A stretch of 64,000 nucleotides of DNA from Candidatus Coprenecus stercorigallinarum (GTDB lineage Bacteria > Bacteroidota > Bacteroidia > Bacteroidales > UBA932), in assembly GCA_018711305.1 (NCBI GenBank), contig DVIL01000034.1:1-64000 (forward strand), in the 5' to 3' direction. Shown here piece after piece: positions 28,057 to 37,124 of the stretch (positions are counted from its first letter, which is position 1; every line of letters begins with the position of its first letter). The notes beneath the pieces are model-generated. The model was not told the origin of the DNA. It did no database searches and saw only the letters and a program-made list of their open reading frames with translations. A program made the translations under genes and the position numbers.

Positions 28057-29424
28057 ATGAATACTTTTTCCAGACTATCCCGCATCGCCGGCCTCACCCT
28101 GGCCAGCGTCCTCACGGCCGCACTCCTTCTCAGTTGCCAGGAGCCTGAGCCCGCACCACTGACCATCGACTCACAGCCCTCGCAGATCGCAGCCGAGGGA
28201 GGCAGCACATCATTTACCATCACCGCTACCGGTCCCTGGACCGCGACAGTGCAGCCGGTAGCTGAAAGCACCGATGTCACCTGGCTCACCGTCGATCCCG
28301 CCTCGGGTGAGGCCGGAGAGCACACCATTACTCTCACAGCAAAGGCCAATACAGCCGAGGAAGAGCGCACCGCCAGCGTCTCAATAACCAGCGGCAGCTC
28401 CTCCGCCACCGTCACCGTCTCACAGGCCGGAGCCACCGCACAGGATGAGCCGGAAGAGCCTGAGGTGCCGGATATTCCGGACCATACAGGGCTGGTCAAG
28501 TCCGTGGAATTCTCCCAGAGCGAAGGTGAGTACGGCTGGTCCTATTATTTCAACTTCGGGTACGACGACCTCAACAGAGTATCCTCGGTTCAGGTCATAA
28601 CAGGCGAGTACTCAGATGAGACCGCATACACCGGCACATTCACTTACAATGAGGACGGAAGCGCAACATTTGAGCGCAGCATGTATGGAGAGACTGAGAT
28701 TATGAACATACTTTTCGACTCTGACGGAAAAGCAACGGAAGCTACTTCTGAATCTTACTCATTTAACTTCTCCTACAATGATAAGGGACAACTACAATCC
28801 ATTGAGGACATGCTCGGCATCTATGACTATGACTATGACGCGGAATTTGATTTCGAATGGAATGACGAGGACAACATAAAAGTTATCAGCAGAAATGACA
28901 GGGAAGATGTGTATGACATTCCTTTCTCTGAATATGAGAACACAATCAATATCGATATCAACTGGCTCGCAAGCTGGAAATCTCTAATATACATCCACTC
29001 TCCCATCCAGTTTATGGGAGCTGCCGGCATGCTCGGGCAGAGGGACGCACACTACGTTGTCCCTGCGGACGCATCAGACAACTATACTTCTCCCGATGAT
29101 ATCTCCATGCCAGAGAATTATCCTTATTATCCGGGCTTAGACGAGAGGCCTGATGTTGACGGTAACGTACTGTACTCCCGTACGAGCTATTACTATTTAC
29201 CGGAAGAATCCACTCTGGAATATGACATAGACAGCGACGGCCTACTGCACAGCATCCGCTACGAGATGCCGCTCCATGAAGTTACCATTACCTGCAAGTG
29301 CAGAATAATCGTAACTGACAACAACACCGGAGAAGGATATCTGGAACCTATAGAAGAACCTACACGCACTGACCAGCCTGCTGGATATTCCCACATAACC
29401 ACTGTCAACGTCACCTACTACTAG
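28057..29424 (+). CDS. BACON domain-containing lipoprotein
   Basis: Lipobox LLLSCQ; GPWTATVQPVAESTDVTWLTVDPASGEAGEHTITLTAKAN is BACON-like. Start re-assigned to MNTFSR. Confidence 0.8.
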   Translation: MNTFSRLSRIAGLTLASVLTAALLLSCQEPEPAPLTIDSQPSQIAAEGGSTSFTITATGPWTATVQPVAESTDVTWLTVDPASGEAGEHTITLTAKANTAEEERTASVSITSGSSSATVTVSQAGATAQDEPEEPEVPDIPDHTGLVKSVEFSQSEGEYGWSYYFNFGYDDLNRVSSVQVITGEYSDETAYTGTFTYNEDGSATFERSMYGETEIMNILFDSDGKATEATSESYSFNFSYNDKGQLQSIEDMLGIYDYDYDAEFDFEWNDEDNIKVISRNDREDVYDIPFSEYENTINIDINWLASWKSLIYIHSPIQFMGAAGMLGQRDAHYVVPADASDNYTSPDDISMPENYPYYPGLDERPDVDGNVLYSRTSYYYLPEESTLEYDIDSDGLLHSIRYEMPLHEVTITCKCRIIVTDNNTGEGYLEPIEEPTRTDQPAGYSHITTVNVTYY

Positions 29425-29453
29425 CAGCCAGGCCTGACCCAGCCGCACAACAG

Positions 29454-29498
29454 AAGGCGTATGCCCCGGCTACCGCAGCCGTGCATGCGCCTTTTATT
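29454..29498. terminator. Hairpin between convergent genes (bidirectional terminator candidate)
   Basis: aaggcgtatgc...gcatgcgccttttattttt. Confidence 0.65.
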
Positions 29499-30540
29499 TT
29501 TCCTTCAACCTTTTCTGCTCTTTCTCAAAATTTTCCAGAAAATGGATTTCCACAGGAGAAAGTTCATACTGGGTGCGCTGTCTGAACTTGTCATATTCCT
29601 GATTGGCTTTCTGCCTGGCAAGTTCCGCTGAGACAGTCCCTGCATGGGCCAAAAGTTCTTTGCCGGACAGTTTCAGGAAATCATCCAGCTTCTGAATCCA
29701 GTCCCTCATATACATCGGCCGGTGCGACTGCGCCTGAAGTTCCGCAAAGTCAAGATACAGGCTGACGATGCGGTTCAGTGTGTCCAGTTCATCGGAAGAC
29801 AGGTAGTTTTTGGCTATTTCCGCATCGCTGCGTTTTGGGAATCCTCCTGACCAGGAAGTCAAGCCCATGAAATCCTTACCGGCATCCGCTCTCTGATAGA
29901 TAACTTCCGCCGCCGTATGACCATGAGCCGAATAGTGCATTTTGTTCTGTACGGTCCTGAAAAATTTCTGCGTGGCCTCCGCCCGCGGGTCATAATCTAT
30001 ACTTAGAGCATATATCTCCAACACTTTGCGGTAGAAAACCTTCTCCGACGAGCGTATGTCCCGGATGCGGCTCAGAAGCTCATCGAAATAGTTGCCTCCT
30101 CCTGCCCGCTTCAATAAGTCGTCATTCATGGCAAATCCCTTTACCAGGTACTCCCTCAGCACTTGTGTGGCCCAGATGCGGAACTGGACACCTCGGTGGG
30201 AGTTGACACGGTAGCCTATGCTGATAATCATGTCGAGGCTGTAGTAAGCTGTTGTGTGAGTTTGCGTCTTCCCTTTTACGGCTCCATGCTGCGTGGTTGT
30301 TGCAAAAAATGCAACTACCACTTCCGGTTTAAGTTCTCCCGACTCAAACACATTCCTGATATGTCTCGATATGGTAGATTTGTTGCGCTGGAACAGCTCT
30401 GCCATCTGGTCGGCAGTAAGCCACACATTGTCGTCTGCAAGTGTTACTTCTATCTTTGTCAGCCCGTCCTCGGTCTGGTAGAGAAGTATATTTCCTTTAG
30501 AATCTGTCGTCATTCGGTCTTCTGTTTCACGTCTACGCAA
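29494..30540 (-). CDS. RhuM family protein
   Basis: VWLTADQMAELFQRNKSTISRHIRNVFESGEL...FATTTQHGAVKGKTQTHTTAYYSLDMIISIGYRVNS; C-terminal AEIAKNYLSSDELDTLNRIVSLYLDFAELQA. Confidence 0.9.
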   Translation of the reverse strand: MRRRETEDRMTTDSKGNILLYQTEDGLTKIEVTLADDNVWLTADQMAELFQRNKSTISRHIRNVFESGELKPEVVVAFFATTTQHGAVKGKTQTHTTAYYSLDMIISIGYRVNSHRGVQFRIWATQVLREYLVKGFAMNDDLLKRAGGGNYFDELLSRIRDIRSSEKVFYRKVLEIYALSIDYDPRAEATQKFFRTVQNKMHYSAHGHTAAEVIYQRADAGKDFMGLTSWSGGFPKRSDAEIAKNYLSSDELDTLNRIVSLYLDFAELQAQSHRPMYMRDWIQKLDDFLKLSGKELLAHAGTVSAELARQKANQEYDKFRQRTQYELSPVEIHFLENFEKEQKRLKEK

Positions 30541-30597
30541 AGATAGGAAATATCATGCAGCCACGAGCCTCATCACGATAAAAAGCATATAAAAGAA

Positions 30598-30646
30598 AAC
30601 GGGAGAGAGAGCCGTCCCTTGCAGGTTTACGGTTCTCTTTCCCGTT
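30598..30646 (-). terminator. Strong hairpin terminator downstream of the susA-like gene
   Basis: Near-perfect ~18-bp stem (aacgggagagagagccgt / acggttctctttcccgtt), T-rich on the minus strand. Confidence 0.75.
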
Positions 30647-30666
30647 GTCGATGAAGCAGTCCGGGG

Positions 30667-32616
30667 TTAGAACTGGAGGATGAGGGAGGTCATGCCGGGC
30701 ACGGCTAAAGGCTCGGTGCTGCGGGACACAGTCGCTCCGGAAAGGATGTCGGTGGCCTTAAAGCTGTCGGTGCCGAGGGCCGCCGCTGCAGCATCGAAGA
30801 TCTCGGCGTAGTGTGCCCAGTCGAGGGAGACAGGCTCCACTCCGTTGTTGATGACCACCATCACCAGATCCTTGAAGTCGGGAGTATAGCGGAAATACAC
30901 GTAGGTATTCACCAGGTCGCCGAACGGCATGAAGTGCTTCAGCTTGCCGGCGGTGACTGCCGGTGAGGTCTTCCTCCACTGCATCAGGGTGCGGGCGTGG
31001 TCGAACATCTCATTCTGCAGTGCGGTGCGTCCGGCAGATGTGAAGGCATTGACCTTGTCACCGGGCCAGCCGCCGGGGAAGTCGGTCCTCCACCAGGCAT
31101 CGCCCTTGCCCACCATTTCCTCGGGTCCGTGCATCAGAATCTCATCTCCGTAGTACCACTGGGGCACTCCGCGCATGGTCAGCAGCAGGGTCGTGGCATT
31201 CTTCATCCTCGCCAGCACGGTCTCGTCCGGATCCTTGTAGGTGCCGAAGCGGATGGCCGGACGCTCCATATCGTGATTGGTTATGAAGGTAAGGAGGTTG
31301 TAGGGATTGTAGTAGGCAAAATCGAGGGACACCGAGTTGTACACGCGCTTGATGCCGTCATCGTAACCTAAATTGTCATTCTGCACGAAAGCCTCTGTCA
31401 GCGCGTCTGTCAGGGCGAAGTCCATCACCATGGGCAGGTGCGAGGTGTAGCCGTCGGCATTGGTCTTGAAGCCTCCGTCAGCGGTGCGGCAGCCCTCCCA
31501 GTAGGCTATCTGCTGGGTATTGTGGAACCAGCACTCGCCCACGAGGGTGAAATTAGGGAATTCCTTCAGAATACCCTCAGTCCAGGCGGATATATCCTCC
31601 TTGCGGGTGTAGGGATAGGTGTCCACGCGGATACCGTCCAGGTCGGCGTATTCTATCCACCACACGGCCAGCTGGATGTAGTACTGGAGACAATAGGGGT
31701 TGCCCAGGTTCATGTCCGGCATCGAGGTGTCGAACCAGCCGGTCACGCATGCATCCAGATCAGTCTGAGCCGCATGAGGGTCGGAATGTCCGGACATGGC
31801 ATAGTTGGAGCGTGTAAACGTAGGATGCTGGTGGATCCAGTCCTGGAAAGGCAGGTCGTTGTACCACCAGTGGGCGGTGCCGCTGTGGTTGGGCACGATG
31901 TCCTGGATGAACTTGATGCCCTTCTCATGGGCGGCTGCCACGAGGGAGCGGTAAAGCTCGTTGGAGCCGTAACGGGGGTCTATCTGATAATAGTCCGCGC
32001 AGGCGTAGCCGTGGTAGGAATAGGTCGGTTCGTTGTCGAGGGTAATGGGAGTGGGCCAGATGGCTGTGATACCGAGGTCGGCCAGATAGTCCAGATGGTC
32101 CATGATACCCTGCAGGTCACCGCCGTGACGCCCGCCCGGCAGCTTGCGGTTGCCTTTCTCGGCGGTCAGGGGCGAAGAATCGTTCTTCTTGTCCCCGTTG
32201 GCGAAACGGTCCGGCATGAGCAGGTACACCACGTCGGAAGGGCCGAAGCCCACCCTCTCGCGGGAGCCTTCCCTGCGTTCGCCTATGCTGTAGGCAAATG
32301 TCTCGGTCTTCCCGTCGGGGTAGTTGATGGTAAATGTGTACTCGCCCGGAGCTAAGTTATCGGCAATCTCGAGATCCACGAACACGTAGTTCGGGCTCTC
32401 GGCATAATGCACGGCTTTCACCGTAATCCCGTCAGAGTCCACGGACACACCCGCGCCCGAAAGTCCGGGAGCGTGCAGCATCAGCGTCAGCGGGGTCTCC
32501 ATCCCGGTCCACCAGCAGGGCGGCTCCACGCGCAGTCCCTCCTGGCCCACAGCTGCGGAAGCCATGGACGACAGCCCCATCGCAGCCAGAATCGTAGTCA
32601 GTAAATTTTTCTTCAT
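30667..32616 (-). CDS. susA: GH13 neopullulanase/cyclomaltodextrinase (SusA-like)
   Basis: N-terminal cyclomaltodextrinase-type domain, YLLMPDRFANGD, GGDLQGIMDHLDYLADLGITAIWPTP, DGIRVDTYPY, TFITNHDMERP. Confidence 0.85.
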   Translation of the reverse strand: MKKNLLTTILAAMGLSSMASAAVGQEGLRVEPPCWWTGMETPLTLMLHAPGLSGAGVSVDSDGITVKAVHYAESPNYVFVDLEIADNLAPGEYTFTINYPDGKTETFAYSIGERREGSRERVGFGPSDVVYLLMPDRFANGDKKNDSSPLTAEKGNRKLPGGRHGGDLQGIMDHLDYLADLGITAIWPTPITLDNEPTYSYHGYACADYYQIDPRYGSNELYRSLVAAAHEKGIKFIQDIVPNHSGTAHWWYNDLPFQDWIHQHPTFTRSNYAMSGHSDPHAAQTDLDACVTGWFDTSMPDMNLGNPYCLQYYIQLAVWWIEYADLDGIRVDTYPYTRKEDISAWTEGILKEFPNFTLVGECWFHNTQQIAYWEGCRTADGGFKTNADGYTSHLPMVMDFALTDALTEAFVQNDNLGYDDGIKRVYNSVSLDFAYYNPYNLLTFITNHDMERPAIRFGTYKDPDETVLARMKNATTLLLTMRGVPQWYYGDEILMHGPEEMVGKGDAWWRTDFPGGWPGDKVNAFTSAGRTALQNEMFDHARTLMQWRKTSPAVTAGKLKHFMPFGDLVNTYVYFRYTPDFKDLVMVVINNGVEPVSLDWAHYAEIFDAAAAALGTDSFKATDILSGATVSRSTEPLAVPGMTSLILQF

Positions 32617-32671
32617 AAATTATTGCTATTTGCTATTTGGCTATTTGGTTTTAAATATCGTTACACTTTAT

Positions 32672-32766
32672 CCACCTTCCGAAGGTGGGACGTTTTCGGT
32701 CTCTCTCCGCCCACCTTCCGAAGGTGAGGCATTTCCGGCCGTTTTCTGCACACCTTCCGAAGGTGG
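32672..32766. repeat. Three tandem palindromes CCACCTTCCGAAGGTGG at 39-bp spacing
   Basis: Copies start at about 32672, 32711 and 32750, between two GH13 genes. Confidence 0.95.
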
Positions 32767-32798
32767 GAAAATGGGAACGCGGAAAACGCAGAGCGGCA

Positions 32799-34127
32799 TC
32801 AGAACACGAACTGATATCCGTGAGCGGGAAGGGTGTAGCTCTGTCCTGCGATGCTGCCCTCGGAGACGGTCACTGTCACCTCCTCAGCGGAGAAGTTGAA
32901 CACGGCCGCAAAGCCGTCGCTGCCGTCAGAGAGCCTGCGCTCGAAGGAGAATACCTGCTCCGGCTTGTCGTTGGCCAGGATGACCATCGGTGCACCCTCG
33001 CGGGGAGCATACATCGACGGATGTGCATCCCGCATGGCGATAAGGTCCTTGTAGAACTGCGTATAGCCTCCGCGGTCCTCCCAGACGATAGGGTCGCGCA
33101 TGAAAAACTCCAGCGAGTTATCAGAACCCATCTCCTGACCGCTGTAGATGAGCGGCATACCCGGCTCGGCAAATGTCAGGGCGGCGAACTGGCGGGCAGC
33201 CTCCCCCATCCTCTCGAACTCGGTGCCGTTCCAGGAGTTCTCGTCATGGTTGGAAGTGAAGTTCATCTCGATGCTCTCCACCGGCAGCTTGCCCTCGTGC
33301 TCCACACGGTAGGCGGCGTACTCGGCGGCAGTGGCCTTGCCCTGAGCGAGCCTGTTCATAAACGCATGGTTGGACCAGCCGTAGTAGGCGTCGAAGGCGT
33401 CGGTCATCAGAGCGGGCTCCTCGGACTCGGCCAGCATGAAGAGGTCGGGACGGATCTCCCGGAGCGCCGCCACGGCGTCATTCCAGAAGTCCACCGGCAC
33501 CTCGTGGGCCACGTCGCAGCGGAAGCCGTCTACGCCTACCTCGGATACCCAGTAAGTCATGGCGTCGAGCATGGCGGCACGCATATCGGCATTGTCGTAG
33601 TTCAGCTCGGCCACATCGGTCCAGTCGAAAGGAGCCACAGGCGTACCGGTACTGTCATCCATCACGTACCACTCGGGATGCTCGGCGATCCAGCCGTGGT
33701 CGCGGGAGGTATGGTTGGCCACCCAGTCGAGAATCACCTTGAAGCCCAGCTCATGAGCCTTGTCAACCACGGACTGGAAGTCCTCGATGTCTCCGAACTC
33801 GGGATTGATGGCCTTGTAGTCGCGGATTGAGTAGTAACTGCCCAACTCACCCTTGCGTTCCACCTCTCCGATGGGATACACGGGCATGAACCAGAGGATG
33901 TCCACCCCGAGTTCCTTGAGCCGGGGCAGATGCTTTTCGAAGGCCTCGAAGGTGCCCTCCTTGGTGTACTGGCGGACATTGACCTCATAGAGGACTGCGG
34001 AGGCCGTCCAGTCGGGATGGCTCACGTTGCTCACAGGAGACTGCACCTCCTGTCCTGATTTGCCGGCGCATCCTGCAAGCAGAAGCAGGGCTACGGCCGC
34101 AAAAAAGATTGTCTTGATCATCTTCAT
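32799..34127 (-). CDS. GH13 alpha-amylase-family lipoprotein
   Basis: Lipobox LLLLAGCAG; VDGFRCDVA, FMLAESEEP and SNHDENSW catalytic motifs. Confidence 0.85.
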   Translation of the reverse strand: MKMIKTIFFAAVALLLLAGCAGKSGQEVQSPVSNVSHPDWTASAVLYEVNVRQYTKEGTFEAFEKHLPRLKELGVDILWFMPVYPIGEVERKGELGSYYSIRDYKAINPEFGDIEDFQSVVDKAHELGFKVILDWVANHTSRDHGWIAEHPEWYVMDDSTGTPVAPFDWTDVAELNYDNADMRAAMLDAMTYWVSEVGVDGFRCDVAHEVPVDFWNDAVAALREIRPDLFMLAESEEPALMTDAFDAYYGWSNHAFMNRLAQGKATAAEYAAYRVEHEGKLPVESIEMNFTSNHDENSWNGTEFERMGEAARQFAALTFAEPGMPLIYSGQEMGSDNSLEFFMRDPIVWEDRGGYTQFYKDLIAMRDAHPSMYAPREGAPMVILANDKPEQVFSFERRLSDGSDGFAAVFNFSAEEVTVTVSEGSIAGQSYTLPAHGYQFVF

Positions 34128-34194
34128 AATACAATGTTATTTTAGGAAAACAAAATTACTTTCTTCTCACAGTCCCGATGCTTCAACTGCGCTC

Positions 34195-34233
34195 CACAAC
34201 GGCAGCGATTTCCGCGATTCGGTGCCGTTGCGG
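34195..34233. repeat. Third copy of the CAACGGCA...TGCCGTTG palindromic repeat
   Basis: cacaacggcagcgatttccgcgattcggtgccgttgcgg. Confidence 0.8.
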
Positions 34234-34273
34234 ATGTCAGTGCAAAGCCAGTGGTATGTTCGCGGACGTTCAT

Positions 34274-36403
34274 TTACTTCTCAACGGGCCGGATTACTAC
34301 TGCCGCACCACCGCCCGGCGCCAAGGGAATACGGAGGGTCGCGGATGGCTTCACCTTCTTGGTATAGATCCGGTAGCTCTGGGGATTGTCCTTCCAGTCG
34401 GCATCCTCCCCGTCGGCATAGACGGTGGCCTCGTATTTCTGTCCCTCCGGGAGGAATGACAGGGGAATCACTGCCTCGCGGGCATTCTCGTCGGTAACGG
34501 CTCCCACGAACCACTCCTGCGCGTCACGGGCCTTGCGGGCTACGGTGATGTAGTCGCCCGGCTCTGCCTCCAGGTACCAGGAGTTCTCCCAGTTGAGGGC
34601 GACGTCCTTGATGAACTGGAATGCGTCCATAAACCGCTCGTAGTTCTCGGGCAGGTCGCAGGCCATCTGCAGGGGCGAGGGCATGGTCACATAGAGGGCC
34701 AGCTGCCGGGCCAGTGTGGTACCGGCCTGCTCCCCGGGCTTACTGCCGCCCTCGTAGTAGTCCAGTTTGGTCTGGAAGAGGCCGGGAGTGTAGTCCATCG
34801 GACCTCCCTTGAGACGGGTGAAGGGCAGGATGCAGGTGTGGTCGGGGTCGTTGCCGCCCATCGACTCGAACTCTCCGCCGCGGGCCGACTCCTGGGCCAC
34901 CCAGTTGGGCCAGGTACGCATCAGTCCGGTCGGACGTACGGCCTCGTGGCTGTCTACCATGATCTCATATTCGGCGGCAGTACGCGCCACGTGGATATAG
35001 TGGTCGTTCATCCACTGCGAGGAGTGATACTCGCTGCGGGGGATGATGTAGCCCACATATCCGGTCTTGACGGAGTGGTAGCCGTGGTCAACCATATACT
35101 GGAAGGCGTCCTCGAGCTGGCGTTCATAGTCTGCGGCGTTGGAGGCCGTCTCGTGGTGCATGATCATGTTCACGCCTTTCTCCGCAGCGTATGCGGACAC
35201 TGCGTCTATGTCGAAATCCGGATACGGCTTCGTAAACAGGAAATGACGGTCCTTGCGGTAGGAGGCCCAGTCCTCCCAGCCCTCGTTCCATCCCTCGACA
35301 AGCACTGCATCGATACCGTGCTCCGCCGCGAAATCTATGTACCTCTTCACGTTCTCGGTATTGGCCGCATGCCTTCCGTTGGGTTTCAGGGCCGAATAGT
35401 CAGTAACCCCGGGACGCGCCTTCCAGTAGTCGCTGTAGGCCCAGGTAGCACCGGCCCCGGTAAACATCTCCCACCACACTCCCACGAATTTCTGGGGCTT
35501 CACCCACGAGGGGTCCTCGATGGCGCAGGGCTCGTTCAGATTGTAGATCAGCTGCGAGGCCAGGATGTCCCGGGCATCGTCACTCACGATGACCGTCCTC
35601 CAGGGCGAATTGAACGGAGCCTGGAGATAGCCGCGCACCCCGTTCTTGTCCGGCACCAGATGGGCCTTCAGCCGGAAATTCACATCATCCACATCGAGGA
35701 GCATGGCGGCATAGTGCACCAGTGCGGCCTCGTGGATGTTGATGTACAGCCCGTCATCGGAGCGCAGCATCAGCGGAGTCTGCACGGACAGCCCGCCCTC
35801 TGCCTTCGTCTCGTAGGTCTTCAGAGCCAGCCGCCGCTCTATCTCATCCTCCAGCCCGGAGATACGGGCCGTGGAATAGGCAAACTCGTTGGAATCGTAG
35901 TCTCCGGGGATGCAGTAGGCCAGATGGTCGCCGGAGAGGTTGAACTCGGTCCGTTCTCCGCGCAGGGTCAGATAGTTCAGATGCTCCTGCTCGGGCACCT
36001 CATAACGGAAGCCCAGTCCGTCGTCGAAGAGGCGGAAGCGCACGGTCACCACACGGCCGGTCTCCTCCTGCTCAAGAGTCAGGGCCATCTCATGGAAATG
36101 GTCCCTCACCTCGGCATACTCACCCCACACCGGACTCCAGCTCCTGTCCACGGTATCCCGGCTCACGGCCACAACCGAGAAGCCGCCGGTCAGGTCCGCC
36201 TCGTCGCTCACCAGTCCCAGGCGGCTGGGGATAATGACGGGCAGTCCCTTGTAGGTCAATTCATAAGTCACCGTCCCTCCGGCGCACCCGACATTGAGGG
36301 ACAATTCCCCGGAGGGAGAGTTCATCTGCTGCGCTCCCGCCTCCGAAGGCAGGACGGCCGTCAGGAGGAGAAGGGCAGCGGTTGTTATCAGATTCTTCTT
36401 CAT
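34274..36403 (-). CDS. susB: GH97 alpha-glucosidase (SusB-like)
   Basis: SPSGELSLNV start, KFVGVWWEMFTG, MHHETASN, VLVEGWNEGWEDW. Confidence 0.9.
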   Translation of the reverse strand: MKKNLITTAALLLLTAVLPSEAGAQQMNSPSGELSLNVGCAGGTVTYELTYKGLPVIIPSRLGLVSDEADLTGGFSVVAVSRDTVDRSWSPVWGEYAEVRDHFHEMALTLEQEETGRVVTVRFRLFDDGLGFRYEVPEQEHLNYLTLRGERTEFNLSGDHLAYCIPGDYDSNEFAYSTARISGLEDEIERRLALKTYETKAEGGLSVQTPLMLRSDDGLYINIHEAALVHYAAMLLDVDDVNFRLKAHLVPDKNGVRGYLQAPFNSPWRTVIVSDDARDILASQLIYNLNEPCAIEDPSWVKPQKFVGVWWEMFTGAGATWAYSDYWKARPGVTDYSALKPNGRHAANTENVKRYIDFAAEHGIDAVLVEGWNEGWEDWASYRKDRHFLFTKPYPDFDIDAVSAYAAEKGVNMIMHHETASNAADYERQLEDAFQYMVDHGYHSVKTGYVGYIIPRSEYHSSQWMNDHYIHVARTAAEYEIMVDSHEAVRPTGLMRTWPNWVAQESARGGEFESMGGNDPDHTCILPFTRLKGGPMDYTPGLFQTKLDYYEGGSKPGEQAGTTLARQLALYVTMPSPLQMACDLPENYERFMDAFQFIKDVALNWENSWYLEAEPGDYITVARKARDAQEWFVGAVTDENAREAVIPLSFLPEGQKYEATVYADGEDADWKDNPQSYRIYTKKVKPSATLRIPLAPGGGAAVVIRPVEK

Positions 36404-36418
36404 ATTGTATTGTTTAGA

Positions 36419-37060
36419 TTAAAATTCCGTTCTGCCGGAGAGCATCACACGTCCTCTGAACACCGGTACGGTGATATCGCCGCCGGCTCCAGCCGCATTG
36501 TGCGAGAATATGCGGATGAAGGAGGTATCAACATCCAGGGCATTGTACGGGACATGAACTGTAAACACACCGTTCTTGCGGTACGACAGGCAGTTACGGT
36601 CAAGCAGGGTATTCTGCCACAGGACCAGATAGCTGGCCGGGGTATTCTTGACCTCGGCCGTAAACTCCCGGCCTCCCATCGTACTGCCCGCTGTCGATAC
36701 TACGGGCGTACCGGGTGCCTCCGCCACCTGACGTTTGAGCACTATAGCCCCTTTTTCAGACCCGGAGCTGACAGTCAGGATGGAAATAAAACGGGAGGCC
36801 GGCCTGGCCACAACCAGCACAGTATCCATCCCTTCCCTGGAGACCGGCACCACCTCATAATCACCGCAGGTAACGGTGTCCACCCTCCCTATCCCGGGGA
36901 AATAGTCCCGCACTATCACGACTGTGGTATCAGAGGACACAATGCATGGCGCAGCCGGTACAGACTCCTTGTCGAAAAAAGGATTGTCCGGCACCCGGTA
37001 GGTGCAGGACTGCAGCATAACTGCGGCAGCCAGTGACAATGCTGTACAGATACGTTTCAT
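36419..37060 (-). CDS. Hypothetical lipoprotein in the Sus-like locus
   Basis: Lipobox VMLQSC. The ORF-track start is a TTG; the ATG at 37060 (MKRICTALSL) is preferred. Confidence 0.7.
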   Translation of the reverse strand: MKRICTALSLAAAVMLQSCTYRVPDNPFFDKESVPAAPCIVSSDTTVVIVRDYFPGIGRVDTVTCGDYEVVPVSREGMDTVLVVARPASRFISILTVSSGSEKGAIVLKRQVAEAPGTPVVSTAGSTMGGREFTAEVKNTPASYLVLWQNTLLDRNCLSYRKNGVFTVHVPYNALDVDTSFIRIFSHNAAGAGGDITVPVFRGRVMLSGRTEF

Positions 37061-37081
37061 TTTTTGCAAATATAAAGAAAA

Positions 37082-37107
37082 AGGGCGGGTACATCACGTC
37101 CCGCCCT
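37082..37107 (-). terminator. Hairpin terminator after the SusE-like gene
   Basis: agggcgggtacatcacgtcccgccct followed by a T-run on the minus strand. Confidence 0.7.
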
Positions 37108-37124
37108 CCATTCATTATCCTCTG

